Numbered from the stretch's first letter, positions 1-13,165 are shown. The stretch is DNA of 64,000 nucleotides from Tethya wilhelma (GCA_964030475.1 CAXIPT010000004.1:3518535-3582534), one strand, 5' to 3'. The notes: generated by a model from the letters alone, not told the origin. Program-made: numbers and translations.

Positions 1-123
1 ATGTTACTGTTTCAATTTACTATTTCCAAACAATGCCTAAGCTTGTATCAAAATGAATTCAAACGATCACAATTAAGATGTTTACCATTTTTACTTCCAC
101 ACAAATCACTTTAAGACTTTGGC

Positions 124-130
124 TATAAAA
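124..130 (+). promoter_or_regulatory. TATA box of the duplicated 5' gene copy
   Basis: TATAAAA lies about 100 bases upstream of the ATG at 230, inside GGCTATAAAAGCC. The identical box of the intact gene is at 1391-1397. Confidence 0.6.
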
Positions 131-229
131 GCCTTGCATCTTTGAGCTCAGTCACAAAAAAAATCACTGTATCACCAAAAGCAGCTCGACGAAACGAAGA
201 TCGTTCAAGTCATCCTGATACGAAAAGCA

Positions 230-1287
230 ATGAAGGCTATATTTGGAATTGTGCTGATTGCCAGCTTGTTGGTTGTAATCTCTGCTGCCCATTTCAGGGA
301 GCGAGCTGAGAAACCCTCAGCCAAAACTGTCCGCTTCAATGCTCGTGAACAACAACACATTCAAAGTCAGTATACATATGTTTATATTGCACACTCAATG
401 CAAAGTAACTTTTATTTATGTCAAAAAACAAACTATTATTTACATGACTATATAAGAAATTAGCATGACTGTGTTGCATTTGTTCATTAATTAATTTTTA
501 GACACTGATGATAATGATGATGATCTCAAAATACAAGAAAATTGCGACGACAAAACTCTAATTATTTCATCTGCAACCACTGGCTCCACTTGGACCGTTT
601 ACACTGTCTATTGTAAGCAATAATGTTACAATCATAGATATTGTAGCTTAATTATGAGTCCCGTGAGCTATAATCTATGTTACAATGATCACGACATATT
701 GACTACAAAAACTTGGCATTATGTATAATTTTTGTAACTTTTTTAATCTGTACAATGCCCCAATGCATTTTAGTATGGTAAGTATTGTGAAGTAATAAGG
801 CCAACATTTGTTGAATACTAGTTTCTCATCAACTGCCCACATGATTTTTCTTGGAGTTTGAATTTTTCTCATTATCTCATTATTTACTACTGCACATGCG
901 CAGATCTTAATGATCACGTGACAGAATGCACAAAGAAAGGGTACTTTTTGCAGGCATTTTGTGAGTAGAGTCTGGAGCCTAACTTGCTCCTTAAAGATAT
1001 CAAGATGCTTATAACTTACAGTGTATTTGTAAAATGCTTGTGCCATCATTGCCATGGAGAATTGAAGTCTTGATGTTTTGAGGGTGTGGCGAGAATAATA
1101 AATAATGATAATGAGCATCTCGCCCTTATGCCAGTTTCAAGTATATATCACTGATGAGAAACTAATAATCAACAAATCTTGGCCTAATGATAATTAATGG
1201 TCAACAATGTATAACAACACATAATTCTATATACACGTGTAGCCAATTACAGAAGGGAATTCTGTATTGGTGATATCAACATAGCCT
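230..1287 (+). pseudogene. 5'-only copy of the small secreted cysteine-rich gene
   Basis: This copy repeats exon 1 (230-365), exon 2 (502-612) and the first part of exon 3 (1243-1287) of the gene starting at 1497, with identical promoter and introns. The duplication breakpoint falls inside exon 3. Reading continues only about eight codons into the second promoter before a stop, so exons 4 and 5 are missing. The copy keeps a TATA box and signal peptide and could be transcribed, but its product would lack most of the cysteines. Transcription through the junction might instead splice into the intact copy. Confidence 0.75.
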
Positions 1288-1390
1288 TATTTCCAAACAA
1301 TGCCTAAGCTTGTATCAAAATGAATTCAAACGATCACAATTAAGATGTTTACCATTTTTACTTCCACACAAATCACTTTAAGACTTTGGC

Positions 1391-1397
1391 TATAAAA
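1391..1397 (+). promoter_or_regulatory. TATA box of the secreted cysteine-rich gene
   Basis: TATAAAA about 100 bases before the ATG at 1497. It is identical in sequence and spacing to the box in the upstream duplicate. Confidence 0.6.
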
Positions 1398-1496
1398 GCC
1401 TTGCATCTTTGAGCTCAGTCACAAAAAAAATCACTGTATCACCAAAAGCAGCTCGACGAAACGAAGATCGTTCAAGTCATCCTGATACGAAAAGCA

Positions 1497-2960
1497 ATGA
1501 AGGCTATATTTGGAATTGTGCTGATTGCCAGCTTGTTGGTTGTAATCTCTGCTGCCCATTTCAGGGAGCGAGCTGAGAAACCCTCAGCCAAAACTGTCCG
1601 CTTCAATGCTCGTGAACAACAACACATTCAAAGTCAGTATACATATGTTTATATTGCACACTCAATGCAAAGTAACTTTTATTTATGTCAAAAAACAAAC
1701 TATTATTTACATGACTATATAAGAAATTAGCATGACTGTGTTGCATTTGTTCATTAATTAATTTTTAGACACTGATGATAATGATGATGATCTCAAAATA
1801 CAAGAAAATTGCGACGACAAAACTCTAATTATTTCATCTGCAACCACTGGCTCCACTTGGACCGTTTACACTGTCTATTGTAAGCAATAATGTTACAATC
1901 ATAGATATTGTAGCTTAATTATGAGTCCCGTGAGCTATAATCTATGTTACAATGATCACGACATATTGACTACAAAAACTTGGCATTATGTATAATTTTT
2001 GTAACTTTTTTAATCTGTACAATGCCCCAATGCATTTTAGTATGGTAAGTATTGTGAAGTAATAAGGCCAACATTTGTTGAATACTAGTTTCTCATCAAC
2101 TGCCCACATGATTTTTCTTGGAGTTTGAATTTTTCTCATTATCTCATTATTTACTACTGCACATGCGCAGATCTTAATGATCACGTGACAGAATGCACAA
2201 AGAAAGGGTACTTTTTGCAGGCATTTTGTGAGTAGAGTCTGGAGCCTAACTTGCTCCTTAAAGATATCAAGATGCTTATAACTTACAGTGTATTTGTAAA
2301 ATGCTTGTGCCATCATTGCCATGGAGAATTGAAGTCTTGATGTTTTGAGGGTGTGGCGAGAATAATAAATAATGATAATGAGCATCTCGCCCTTATGCCA
2401 GTTTCAAGTATATATCACTGATGAGAAACTAATAATCAACAAATCTTGGCCTAATGATAATTAATGGTCAACAATGTATAACAACACATAATTCTATATA
2501 CACGTGTAGCCAATTACAGAAGGGAATTCTGTATTGGTGATATCAACATAGCCTATAGCTGCAATGGACCCACTGGTGGCTGTAGCACATTCCAAGGAGT
2601 TACTCTTTGTTATGACTCCAGTGTCCGTAAGTGCATGATACCCTATTAAACTGTATATAGATATAATAATAGTGCACAAAATAATATTAATACCAATCTG
2701 AAAAATTACGTATTATGAAATGCAAGGTATAATATTAATTGATACACTTTTTTTATTAATTTTGGTATTGTAATATTAACATGCAGAAAAACCTTGTGTT
2801 GCAAGCAATGCGTACGGTCTATATTTGTTTGGATCTTACAACTGTTGTGAGTACAATAGCCATGTCACTAATATAATATAATAATTATTATTGTACAGAT
2901 CAATCACTTTTGGTTATGAATAAAATTCATGATTATGCAGGGGATGACCTACGATGTTAA
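1497..2960 (+). CDS. Small secreted eight-cysteine protein, five exons
   Basis: Exons, inferred from GT-AG sites and frame: 1497-1632, 1769-1879, 2510-2626, 2787-2846 and 2941-2960. They sum to 444 nt, giving a 147-residue protein with a TAA stop. All four introns are phase 1, which supports the model. Residues 1-20 are a typical signal peptide (MKAIFGIVLIASLLVVISAA). A basic stretch and an acidic run (NTDDNDDD, about 46-53) follow, then a Cys-rich domain with eight cysteines, ending DDLRC. An even cysteine number and secretion suggest a disulfide-bonded extracellular domain. I do not recognise the family; a secreted structural, defence or signalling peptide is possible. The first intron's donor (GTCAGT) is the weakest boundary. 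Confidence 0.72.
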
Positions 2961-4530
2961 AGTAGACTTTTCAAAAGATCAAGTTGAGAAAATTAAATAA
3001 GCATATAAATTGAACAGGATTGACCAAGATTATATTAGGCTTTTTTTTAGGTACACTTGTTTTGATAGTTAAAAATATTTACTGTTTTTGCTTACCATGT
3101 ATGATTGCATTATTAAAATAGACCATTAATTGTTGACATTAGTGAAGCTTGTGTAATCACTATATAGGCAACCAGAATTGCAAGTCTCTAAGCAAACTAC
3201 ACCCTACCATAATTGTTATAATTATGATGGGCTATAAAAACTAAGCTAACTATAATTAGAGTATAACTGTTAAAGATGACGGGACGTGGCTACAAAGAGT
3301 CTCAGTGCATGAAATGGCGCTATAATTGGGCGAGACGAAGTGAGCCCACTCTAGTGGGTTGAATCGCAATGCATATTACATATTACATAGATAAGAACTA
3401 TTGAAACAATATGGTATATATATGCCATGCAATGCCATTCCATGCCGTAAATATTTTCATCTATGGGAGGTGCAGTCGTTAGGCCAGCGGTCCAGTCGCA
3501 ATACAAACATTAAAAATTCTGGGAGTACTACATAAACGCATTCCACAAGCTCTAAGACTGTATCAATAACGGGTACTTCTTGAAATTGAGGGATGCCTCT
3601 TTGAATCTGAGAGGGTGCCTCTTTGAATCTGATGGGGTGTCTTTTTGAATCTGATGGGGTGTCTTTTTGAAACTCGGGGATATCGATGCCTTTGTAAAGT
3701 GAGGAGTGCTTTCACAGCACAAAAAGGCTTAGTTTCCAATTTGTACACTATATTGGGTTATGTACATGAACAAACAGTTTTCCCAGAGTTTATGAAATTG
3801 AGCTCACTTCACATGTATGCAGGTGGTGCGCAAATAGTGCATAAGACTGACAAGAGTGTTTTTATATGCAAATTGGAAACTCTTGGGAAATGAACCATGT
3901 TCATGCTGTGTTTTTGGAAGAAGGGTGCATATAATTATATTAATTTTATGAAGGGGAATTTTTTTGTGACGGGTGCAATTTTTTCAGAGGAGTGTATAGT
4001 TAATACTTATACAGGAGGGGTATATTTCAACTATGAGAGTATTGGTACATTATCTTCTTAAGGGGTGTGTCCAATCAGGCACATGATTTGCATGTGACCA
4101 TCACGTGACACTACAACTAATCTCTTAATAATTGAAGCTGTTGAGTTTGGAGCTGGAGTACATGGCACAGCCAGTCATTAACTGAGGCTGAAGAAGATAT
4201 TAGGTCATCGTTCAGAATACATATTATTATGATCAGTAAAATTAAGGTGTAAGTAAATTGATTGTCTACAATCACCTATCTTCTTTTTCTTATCTTCTTC
4301 TATTTTTTTTATAATTCTACAAATCACGTTTGAGTTTGTGTGTGTATGGCACGTGCAAGTTGTGTATATAGTCTGCTTAATAATTGATACTGAAATGAAA
4401 AACACATCTCAGTCAATTAGAGGCAGGAGCTGTATGGTAAGATTTACTTGCCTTGCTATGATAATCTAAGAAAGTATTCACCTACTAAGAAGAGCAACCA
4501 GGTATCACAAATAGTTCCAAGCAACATGCA
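2961..4530. other. Gene-free stretch with a minor repeat
   Basis: AT-rich sequence with no convincing exon. The only structure I see is the 22-bp tandem repeat at 3594-3676, annotated separately. Short open frames here are not supported by codon pattern, signal peptide or splice sites. Confidence 0.5.
3594..3676. repeat. 22-bp minisatellite, about four units
   Basis: The unit GGGTGTCTTTTTGAATCTGAT is repeated with small changes (GTGCCTC versus GTGTCTT). Confidence 0.7.
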
Positions 4531-4537
4531 TTTGATA

Positions 4538-5045
4538 ACGTACACTTTTGTGTGTGGAAAGGGTCATCAATTTTACTTACCCAGTAGCTTATGAATTATG
4601 CATGAGTGTAGAAATTAATGGCCTCCATAAGGAGAAGGTGCTTGTATCTAGCTACTTCATGAGAGGCATGAAAAACCGATAGCAAAAGGAACTGACCAAA
4701 AAAAACCAAGTTCATGCATTCAAGACCTGAAAGTAAATAGTCTCTGAGAAAAGCCAAACCAAGATAGAAGAAGATGGAGAAAATTGCATGTTATTTTAGC
4801 AATGGCTTTAGGCCATGTTTTGGGCTCATTAGAAAGAGAAAGAGATAAATAGTAAGCATTCAGTGCCAAGCGCTAAGTTTTTGCAGTTATTTGTGTGAGT
4901 ATTTGTAATACATATTCGGTAGTACTGGGTATACAGGAATGGCACGGATGGCCAATTAGCACAATACAAATATTCACACAAAATTTAATAACTCTGCAAA
5001 AACTGAGCACTTGGCATTAAAAGGTTTCTTAAGCTACTATTTATA
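4538..5045. repeat. Dispersed element X, two head-to-head pieces
   Basis: Element X begins near a GTACGGTAGTAC palindrome followed by AGGAATGGCACGGATGG and ends near GTGCGTTATTTGGAAT. Here 4538-4912 is a minus-oriented copy and 4913-5045 is the start of a plus-oriented copy, so the two heads abut. Other copies lie at 20216, 31209, 44367 and 47297. No coding capacity is seen; it is probably a non-autonomous transposon. Confidence 0.65.
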
Positions 5046-5845
5046 AATAAACCCAAGGGCGTATTCAATATTACCTCATGTAATGCCCTAATAGGCATTT
5101 GCTAATAATGCCCTTGGGTTTATTTAATATTACCAAGTGTATTTCAAGATGATGCCCATCAGGTATAGGTCTGTTCTAAAATGCTTGTATCCTGGTTACC
5201 TACATTGCATTATCTAAGCATTACTATAGAGACATGATTTCACTGTTGAATCAGATTTAGAAATTCATTTGAATGCACATTCTAGAACGTTCCATCAGCT
5301 CAGCTAGAATACTGGAAATAGCCAGGTGCCTGTAAGAGACTGTTTGAATGGCAAAGATGAGGGCATTGAGCCTTCTCCCAAACCTACAAGGTCAATCACT
5401 TCACTAGATTTTTTCTGTTGGGTTTGTGATAAAAAATAACATAATTCATTAGAAATGTCTCGACATTTCATCCATAAAACACTATACTTTTTGGGCTTTG
5501 AGTTTCATGAGTGGATGGCAGAAGGTAAGAGTAAATGCCTGGTGATGATCCTACATCAGTCACTTACTTTAAACACGGATCGAACAATAGGTCAGGTGGC
5601 TAAGATTCTGTATGTATCTATGTCACCTCATTGTTCTGGTTTTATCTCTCACTGTGCTCTCATTGTTATTTTGCTTCATTGTATGCTCTCACTGTTTTTG
5701 TGTATTATGGCTATTGTGGTGCATTTATAATACATGATTGTACAATTAGTACAACCATACATACGACTTAAGAGGATATGTATATTTTTGTACTTTTCAC
5801 TTGAATAAATCATGGAAAACGCTGTTAATAGTATGACTTCCCATG
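5046..5845. other. No gene seen
   Basis: Includes a small inverted arrangement around 5050-5130 (CCCAAGGGC / GCCCTTGGG). A 91-codon open frame at 5455-5730 lacks any recognisable feature and I do not call it. Confidence 0.4.
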
Positions 5846-5849
5846 ATAC

Positions 5850-6540
5850 TATTTGAGAAAGACATCAATGTTGTCTTACAACTACAAAAGCAGCAGTATC
5901 CAACTGAGAACATCGACAGGAACACAACTAATGAGAGGCCAGTTGCAGAACCCCAAAGTCATCACTTCAGGATGCACCCAAAGTGCAGACAAGACAGGGT
6001 ACACTGGTGACAGTGATTTACTACCTTTAACGTAAGGGCAGGGTACACTGTATGTGGCCAAATGTTTTTCCATTACCCTTAAAGTGTGTGGCCTTATACC
6101 CTCAAGGGTGTGGTGGCAGAGTTATACTCAAGGGTGTGGTATTGCAGAGTTACCCTCAAGGGTGGCAGAATTACCCTCAAGGGTGTGGTGGCAGAGTTAT
6201 ACTCAATGGTGTGGTGTTGCAGAGTTACCCTCAAGGGTGTGGTGGCAGAGTTATACTCAATGGTGTGGTGTTGCAGAGTTACCCTCAAGGGTGTGGTGGC
6301 AGAGTTATCCTCAAGGGTACACTCAAGGGTGTGGTGTCAGAGTTACTCTCAAGGGTGTGGTGGCCTCAAGAGTCTGATGGCAGAGTTATGCTCATGGTGG
6401 CAGGGTTACCCTCAAGGATACAGAGTTACCCTTACAGGGTGTGGTACAAAGCAGAGTGGCTAAGTGTGAGGTGGCAGAGTGGCTTTATACTATCATGACA
6501 TGTGTGAGGTGGCAGTGCCTTTTATTCCCCTAAGGGTGTG
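5850..6540 (-). repeat. Promoter-like minisatellite array 1 with its conserved flank
   Basis: 5850-6030 matches the flank of the arrays at 39.3 and 41.7 kb (for example GACATCAATGTTGTCTT and ATCACTTCAGGATG). 6030-6540 is a tandem array of roughly 26-28 bp units reading ACCCTCAAGGGTGTGGTGG on the plus strand. On the minus strand this resembles the core promoter of the secreted family (CCACACCCT...). Because units lack stops, all three forward frames stay open for more than 300 bases. Those apparent proteins are artefacts of the repeat. Confidence 0.85.
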
Positions 6541-6576
6541 CGCCAACACATACAGACGATATGGTGCCAGAGAAGC

Positions 6577-6936
6577 AGGGGCATAGCCAGGATATAGAGT
6601 TAGAGGATGTTAAAATTGTGCGCGCACAGCGCGTGTAAAATTTTGGGGTGCAACGCCCACTTTGGGGTCACGTGATTGATACCGTGACCTTTAGAACTAT
6701 TGCTGAAAGCAAACTGCTGTGCACTTTCTAAACGGTTCTGAAGTTTGTTTATCAAGAGCTTAGACATAAATGAGCTTGGAAAATAGCTTCTAACAACAAT
6801 TAAACAAGTAAGAAAAAGTGATTCTAAAGGCTTGATTACTTATTAATTAATCCAATTATTATATATTTTTGCGCTTCTAGTCAGCGGCAAAGGGGGTGCT
6901 CGAGCACCCAAAGCACCCCCCCTGGCTACGCCACTG
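6577..6936 (-). mobile_element. MITE with CAGGGGCRTAGCCAGG termini
   Basis: A 360-bp element begins CAGGGGCATAGCCAGG and ends CCTGGCTACGCCACTG. Its interior matches, in opposite orientation, the element at 57571-57934. It has no coding capacity. The termini resemble hAT-type non-autonomous elements (inference). Confidence 0.85.
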
Positions 6937-9900
6937 GTTAGCTATAAAGAATTGTCGATAAATTAGCAATATCTTTGTAACAAATTAATGAAACTGAAAA
7001 TTCAATTGCCTTGTCTAATGTTGAACAATTGATATGCAAATTAGGCCATATAATAAATTTGGAATTTATGAATCATTAATTAGGTGGACAACCCCTGTTG
7101 CTATGGCAACCAAACTTCATCCACAAAATACATGATGCTCAACATAATATTATGTGGCGTGGGGTGTCTTCATGCAAATGCACACCAGCCAAAACCTCAT
7201 TGGACATAGTATCTCCTGATAAGTATGACGAAACTTTACCCCCCCGAATAATAGAGCAACTTAAGATGATAATATAATCCTGTTCTCAAGTTTTGGTTAC
7301 CATATCAACAGGGAAAGTGTTCTGGAAAATGAATTATTAGTGGTTTTATTCAGTATTTTCAATGAATATTATTAGAAATTGGTATATAGCATATAGTAGA
7401 AAGGTTAACTCTATTTTGTGAAGATGTAATTATATTTAGCAAATTTAAGAAGGTAGTACATTTAGTCAATATGATTTTTTTTTTTTTTTGCAGGCCTTAA
7501 TAGCGCAGAACTGTTAGCTCTATGTCGAGTCCCACAGGGAGAATTCTTTACTATCTTGTTTGTTTTCTTTTTAGAATTTTTTTCTTCTTTTTTCCTTTTT
7601 CTTTTTAACCCTTTTGCATACAGCACTTATTATTCCAGGAAATTGTTGGTACTAAGCTCCATTATTGTTTGCATGAATATTTATTAATTTTGTAATGGGC
7701 CCTCGATCCGTGCCATTCCTGTGTGTATATAGGTACCAGGTACTACTGTATTATATAGCTAATCACAACTGACTCAACTCATGTGTTATTTTGGTCTGCA
7801 AATATGAATGCTAGACAATAATGCCAATTTTTCCATGGAGCACACAAAACTGAGACAATAAAGTGCACATTTTTTCGCAGCATTAATTTTATGATTTTAA
7901 GAATAGTGTTCCCATGATCAATTAGGTTCATTGTTGTTAGTATATATATGTGCGGACTGTATTATTAAAGGAATAAAACTTCGAGACTTTCTGGGTGGGG
8001 ATATACACTTTCATATACAAATCCATCATGCCTCTTGAACTAAATTTACGCTAGAAATTAAGCACTCGATTGATCACTCTCCCTATTCTTTTTTCAGCTG
8101 TTTTCAAAGCGACATAGACAGCTTCTCCATGCATTCCAGATGCTAGAATACTTACAACAATGAAAGCACCAACGGTGCATAAGCCTCGGCACACTCAACT
8201 AGCATGCACAACTAAATATGCAGTATACATGAGAAAAGATCGACCATCTGTACTGAGACTTCAGTATACAACAAGGCAGTGAGACTCTGATAATAGTTGT
8301 GTTGAAATAGGTCAGCACATGCTTGATTGCAGCAGGTCAACCGTGCTAGGCTCAGGCTCAGTGCTGTGACTCAGGCAGTGAATATTCAACTTGTAATTAT
8401 TGAGTTACTTACCTGTTCAAGCAGCCAAGCCAGCCAAACACTTAGCTCAAGTCCACTGATCTATCATGAGGCCATGTTCCAAGTTCTACAGTATTTCTAG
8501 ATAACGCACACTATGATCAATGGGTGCGGTTTCGAAGCCTAAGCGTACAGAGAAGCACTGAAACCTCAGATCTCAGAAACTACAGCGTTTTGCAAGATTC
8601 TACACGTCAAATTTCAAGATAATATCGATTCATAAATGTAAGTACCTTCCATTTTGACTCTAGAGCTGACATTGCCAGCAATGCCCATTGAACTGAGGAC
8701 ATCCGGCGCGTGGCCGTATTTACGTTGGATTGTTCAATTATTTCGAAATGCTGATATTTCATATTACGCTTAGCCACACCCCCAATTCTAACGTGACGTC
8801 ATAATTAGGTCTCAGCGATGCAGCTAGCCTGCTAGCTGAAGTAAAGTCTTGTAAAGTAGCCCAGCTAAGGCCTAGAGGTAGCCAAATCAGGACAGAGACT
8901 GTAGAACATGGTCCCCACTTACTCCAGAGATCGTCAAACAAGAATCAATGAACTCCAAAGACTGTCACAGGCAAGCTCAATCAAGACTGACTTATCAACA
9001 TCATATAATTTTACTATGACTTGTATATAGCATCTCTATGTTCTTATGTATACAAATACGATTGAACTACATGCTGTCTTTATTATAAATGCCATTGTTA
9101 ATATTATAGCATAGGCTTTTGTATAAACTTATTTCATATAAAATTTAATGACAGATAAATTATGAAAATTATCTAAACTTACCCGTAGTTCATAGTGCCC
9201 AGTTTGGCGCCTACACTACACCTCTACGATCCCAGTACAACAAGCTCCAAGCTAGTACCCATCCCTGAGTGATCAACACGCTCTCAAGACTCACAGCTAA
9301 TCACAAAGGGGGTCCTAGACTGGCCTACTGCCAGCCCACAAAATAATCACAGGGCAGATACAGCAACTCAGCTAACACGCATTTAGACTCACAGCCAACC
9401 TTGTCGCCAACTGCTTGTGATATGGGAATGCTGCTAAGGTATGCACACACAGTAGAAAAGCTGTACACTTCTTGAGCTCTCTTTGGCGCCATAGCCTGGG
9501 TCTTACACTGAACAAACCACCAAGTTGTGACGTTTCCAGACGGTTACGTGACGTCATAATTACTTCCGAAATTGGACTTAGACTCAAAATCATAGGCCAG
9601 TTTTCTAAACTTAACGGCCAAAAAGAAAAAAATTCACTGGCTGTGCAGGTCAATTTTCATCCCATACGTACTGTATACATGTCATATTAACAAAAAAAAT
9701 GCTAACAAAATTGTGATTTTTTTCGAGTGACCGTTTAAATGCAAATAAAAATTACAAAAAGTGTAAAGTGTAAATTTTGTATAGATAAACAATGGCGACT
9801 TGAGCGAGTCGGAAGTGAGCAAAAAGGCATGCCAAGAACAAAGTTTCAGAGCTCGAACCTGGTATGAAAATAAACCAAACTAAGTGTAGAACAGATCTAG

Positions 9901-12404
9901 AGGCTAACAAAATTCAGAGCTTACCTTGGATTTTCAGAGCGCTACTCTCCCCTATAGTACTAGTACAAAATCTTGTTTGAGTATACGGAGAAGTATACGG
10001 AAATATTTTTGGTCATGTCCACCCATTGCTGGCAATGCAGTGCTGTCCTTCAGATAATTTAGTAATAGACAGACACATAAACACACAAAATGACTACTGT
10101 AACCCTCTGCACGTGCTACGCATGCGCCGAGGCTTAATAACAGCTCTAGTAGTAGGTTGTTTACCAACTGGAACGCCATCAATTTAACATTTTAATACGA
10201 CATAGTTAATTACTGCTTTCCCATGTTAAACCCACTTGCTACGTATAGACAATAAAATCCACTTCCTCCAAGACTCTTTACTATACCCTATATATAAAGT
10301 AAGCAATATAATAGTTCACAAGTCATCAAATAATGGGCGTCATATGCAAGAGTTCTAGCACTATAAAATGCACTATTTAACATATGCATTTACGTGTTTA
10401 TCTCATATGCATTCTAATATGTAGGGACAACAACTTTGACGATAGAGAGAGAGAGAGTCACTTAACATTCACACACTCGATCGCTAGATCAAACACTCTC
10501 TAGCAACAAAAAGAAAGCTTTTCAAAGTTGTTCTGTATTCAGCCAAAGATAACTACTAAGCAGTGTTGCTAAAGCCGTAAGTACACAAAAAATAGCGCAT
10601 TATAAATACTGAAGCATAAATTTCGTGACTGAAACTGCCCTCTCTCCCACTGCATAAGCATACTTTGACATTGTATATATTGTGTAACTAGTGTCCTGGA
10701 TGGTACGTGAAGTCAAACATGTCCAGATAAAGGTCACACCTCTAGATCAGCACAAAGAATAGAGTTAGAGAGGCTCTGAAGGAAGATATCAGAAAATTTT
10801 CAGAGAAATCTTAAATCTGTCTTGCTTAATCAATCAAGTTTGCCGAGATGTTATTACTCGGGTTCTGACACAGCAATTGAGTGATTCCTGAAGGAGCTCA
10901 ATCATTGCAGCTATATGAACCATTTCAAAATGCTTCTCTACCATCGATTAAATGTAGCCTGTGGAAAGGTGTCATGATATGCAATGGCCAAGGTATGATG
11001 ACAGTTTTATCAGCCAAAGCTACTACCTAATACCTAACTTTAATACGTAACTTGTGCATGCTGGAATAAATCGCCCTCTTTCCCAGCCTCACAAATATAA
11101 AGAGGATCGATACTATCCATGGTATGTTTTGTGCATGCATTATGATACTAGCCGATAGCTTTTCTCCTAATTTTAGGTTTACATTTTAGGCATTTCAAGA
11201 AAGCTACATATCAGCTCAACCAAATTGGTGGCCACACCATTGTGGCTTGAATTGTATGCCTGGCAGAATATTGTAATACCAACAGCAAACCTGTAAATAC
11301 AGTACAACAGAATGTGTGAGTTGCTTGCTTGCTTGTGAACACAAATGCATGAGAATTGGCAGGTCTAACATTTTATCCCCACACGAGATCGTAGTTACTA
11401 GCTCTGCAGGCCAATGGCCTGTATGGCCTGTAACCTGTGAAATTGAAACTTATAGTCAAGTACCAAACTCCTTTTTATACCAGGTGCCAAATTTATGGTG
11501 TGAGTGCTTCATTGGTCTACACTATCAACTTCAACACTTACGCATGCAACCTATCAAGAAACTTAAAGTAAAATCTAAGGTTGCTCAGAGTAATATGAAT
11601 GACATGATTGATTGATTGATTGACTTGGAACTGGGTATTTAATAGCTGATAACAAGGTCTATCCAACATGCTTTTAGTAACGTACTGATACAATTTTGTA
11701 AGAATGCAATTCATTGTATGTGTATATTTGTGAATTTGCCCTTATAAAGTGCATAGCACTCAAATTGAATATTTTCCATCTCAAGGCAAGTGCATAACAT
11801 AGTGATCAGAAAGACATCATTCCAGAGTTCCTTCAAAAGCTGGATTAGGTATAGAGAGAATCTATGACAATTGATAAAGGTGACAGTATTGTCAGTGGAT
11901 TTCGTAAGTTATCATCAATTTTATTTGGTTATATTTTTGTGATTATGTTGCAATTCTTTTGTCAGAACTTAATTGTCAACGTGGTTTAACTTTATGTTGA
12001 TGCTCTCAATTCACTTGGTAGTATATTCCTGTCATTGGCAGAGAGTTTTGGATACCACATACTCAAGTGCGGAACAAGCTGTAAGGTGCTACAAGGTGCT
12101 ACAAGGAATCAATGGAAGGAGTTCTCAAGAAACTGCCGCTGGATACATAACACATAACTCCAGGACTGCTTAGTAATATGATGTGATCTAATTATTATAT
12201 CCTCATTTGAATCTTTAAATGACTGAAACCTCTAAATCAGCATGAAAAGAGTTGATAAGGGTTGATATAAAATATACAAATTGTCAAAAAACAAGAGATA
12301 CACCTAAATTCCAAGATACATGATATTTGAGGCCTTTTTTTCACTAAGTCAATAGTTTACCTATACTCTAAACATCATGAAAAGTGCTTTCAAAGGATAT
12401 AAGT
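6937..12404. other. Long gene-poor interval
   Basis: No exon chain or family gene found. Contents: a poly-T tract followed by tRNA-like text at 7480-7560; a minus copy of dispersed repeat W at about 8500-8610 (also at 19.7, 33.3 and 60.0 kb); a diverged repeat at 9990-10140 shared with 46690-46785 (GCACGTGCTACGCA); a (GA)n tract at 10442-10457; and (TGAT)n at 11606-11622. Open frames at 8759-8941, 9372-9690 and 11316-11615 show no domain and are not called. Confidence 0.45.
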
Positions 12405-12863
12405 ATAAAACCAAGAAGCCCATCAGCTAGGGCTATGAATATAAGAGGGGCACTTCGAAGGCTAAATGGTAGCTAGTGCAGCATCAATGTACACTTGACC
12501 CATCCAATTAATGCCCAGGAGATCTGGGTGGATGGGCATGATTCGATATGCTTGGGATATGTCCATCCTCACTAGATATGCTCAGTTACCTGATTGTGCT
12601 ATTGTGTTGGCCACCTCGTTGACTCTCACATAGGTGAGGGAGGAGGTTTCTGGATCTATGCCATCGTTTACACTCTGGATTGGGGGGAATGACAGGTCCA
12701 TAATCAGTCTAAATTTTCCTGGGGGTGACTTTTTGGGGATGACCCCAATGCGAGAGATCTGAACATCCAGGATGGAGCAGATTGGCAATGGTCCTAACAT
12801 CCTGTCTTTTGTCACTTCACTTGACAGATACTTTAGATACAATATCCGGGTGCTCAGCTGCAC
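12405..12863 (-). mobile_element. DIRS-like retrotransposon reverse-transcriptase fragment, broken
   Basis: The minus strand encodes RT blocks typical of DIRS-like elements: SRIGVIPKKSPPGKFRLIMD, then SVNDGIDPETSSLTY, then VRMDISQAYRIMPIHP, and in a shifted frame LRSAPLIFIALAD. An in-frame TGA precedes the third block, and a frameshift lies before the fourth. The catalytic YxDD region and the tyrosine recombinase are not visible, so this is a dead fragment. Confidence 0.8.
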
Positions 12864-13165
12864 TGGGAAGATTTTTTTGAGCTGAAGTGCAGGTGTGGTT
12901 GGTTCTGTGTTGTTCCCTGGGCTTTGTTTGCCAGAGCCTTGAGATTTGGTATTGGTATTGGGGTTTGGACTGTGAGCCTGTAGGTGGGATTATGGTGGAC
13001 TGATAGTGCTAGTTATATTATGGTTGTTATCACCCTCTGTAGATTCCTTGAGGATTGGTCTGAATCTGGGGGGCCGACAGTGATGAAGTCTAGGTATGTG
13101 CTACAAAAGAAACTTCGCATTTTTCGACGATCCACTGTTGTAGAGTTATTTTGATTTAAAAGACC

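Larger units (their letters stand above)
21..2554. repeat. Perfect-looking tandem duplication, 1,267 bp x 2
   Basis: Copy 1 is 21-1287 and copy 2 is 1288-2554. Both begin TATTTCCAAACAATGCC and end at CAACATAGCCT. I saw no difference in the stretches compared by eye. The unit contains the promoter, exon 1, exon 2 and the first 45 bases of exon 3 of the gene below. It is either a very recent duplication or an assembly artefact in which two haplotypes were placed in series. Confidence 0.95.

Noticed and set aside
675..1118. 147-codon minus-strand frame, duplicated at 1942-2385
   Set aside because: It lies in intron 2 of the secreted cysteine-rich gene. Its perfect conservation only reflects the DNA duplication, and it has no domain or splice support.
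6052..6498. Long repetitive open frames (148, 125 and 107 codons) in three frames
   Set aside because: They coincide with the minisatellite; units lack stops in every forward frame, and there is no start context or conserved protein feature.
7483..7560. tRNA-like or SINE-like text after a poly-T tract (AGCGCAGAACTGTTAGC; GTCGAGTCCC)
   Set aside because: It has partial A-box and B-box resemblance, but I could not fold a cloverleaf and the poly-T is on the wrong side for a normal SINE tail in this orientation. A tRNA scan would decide.
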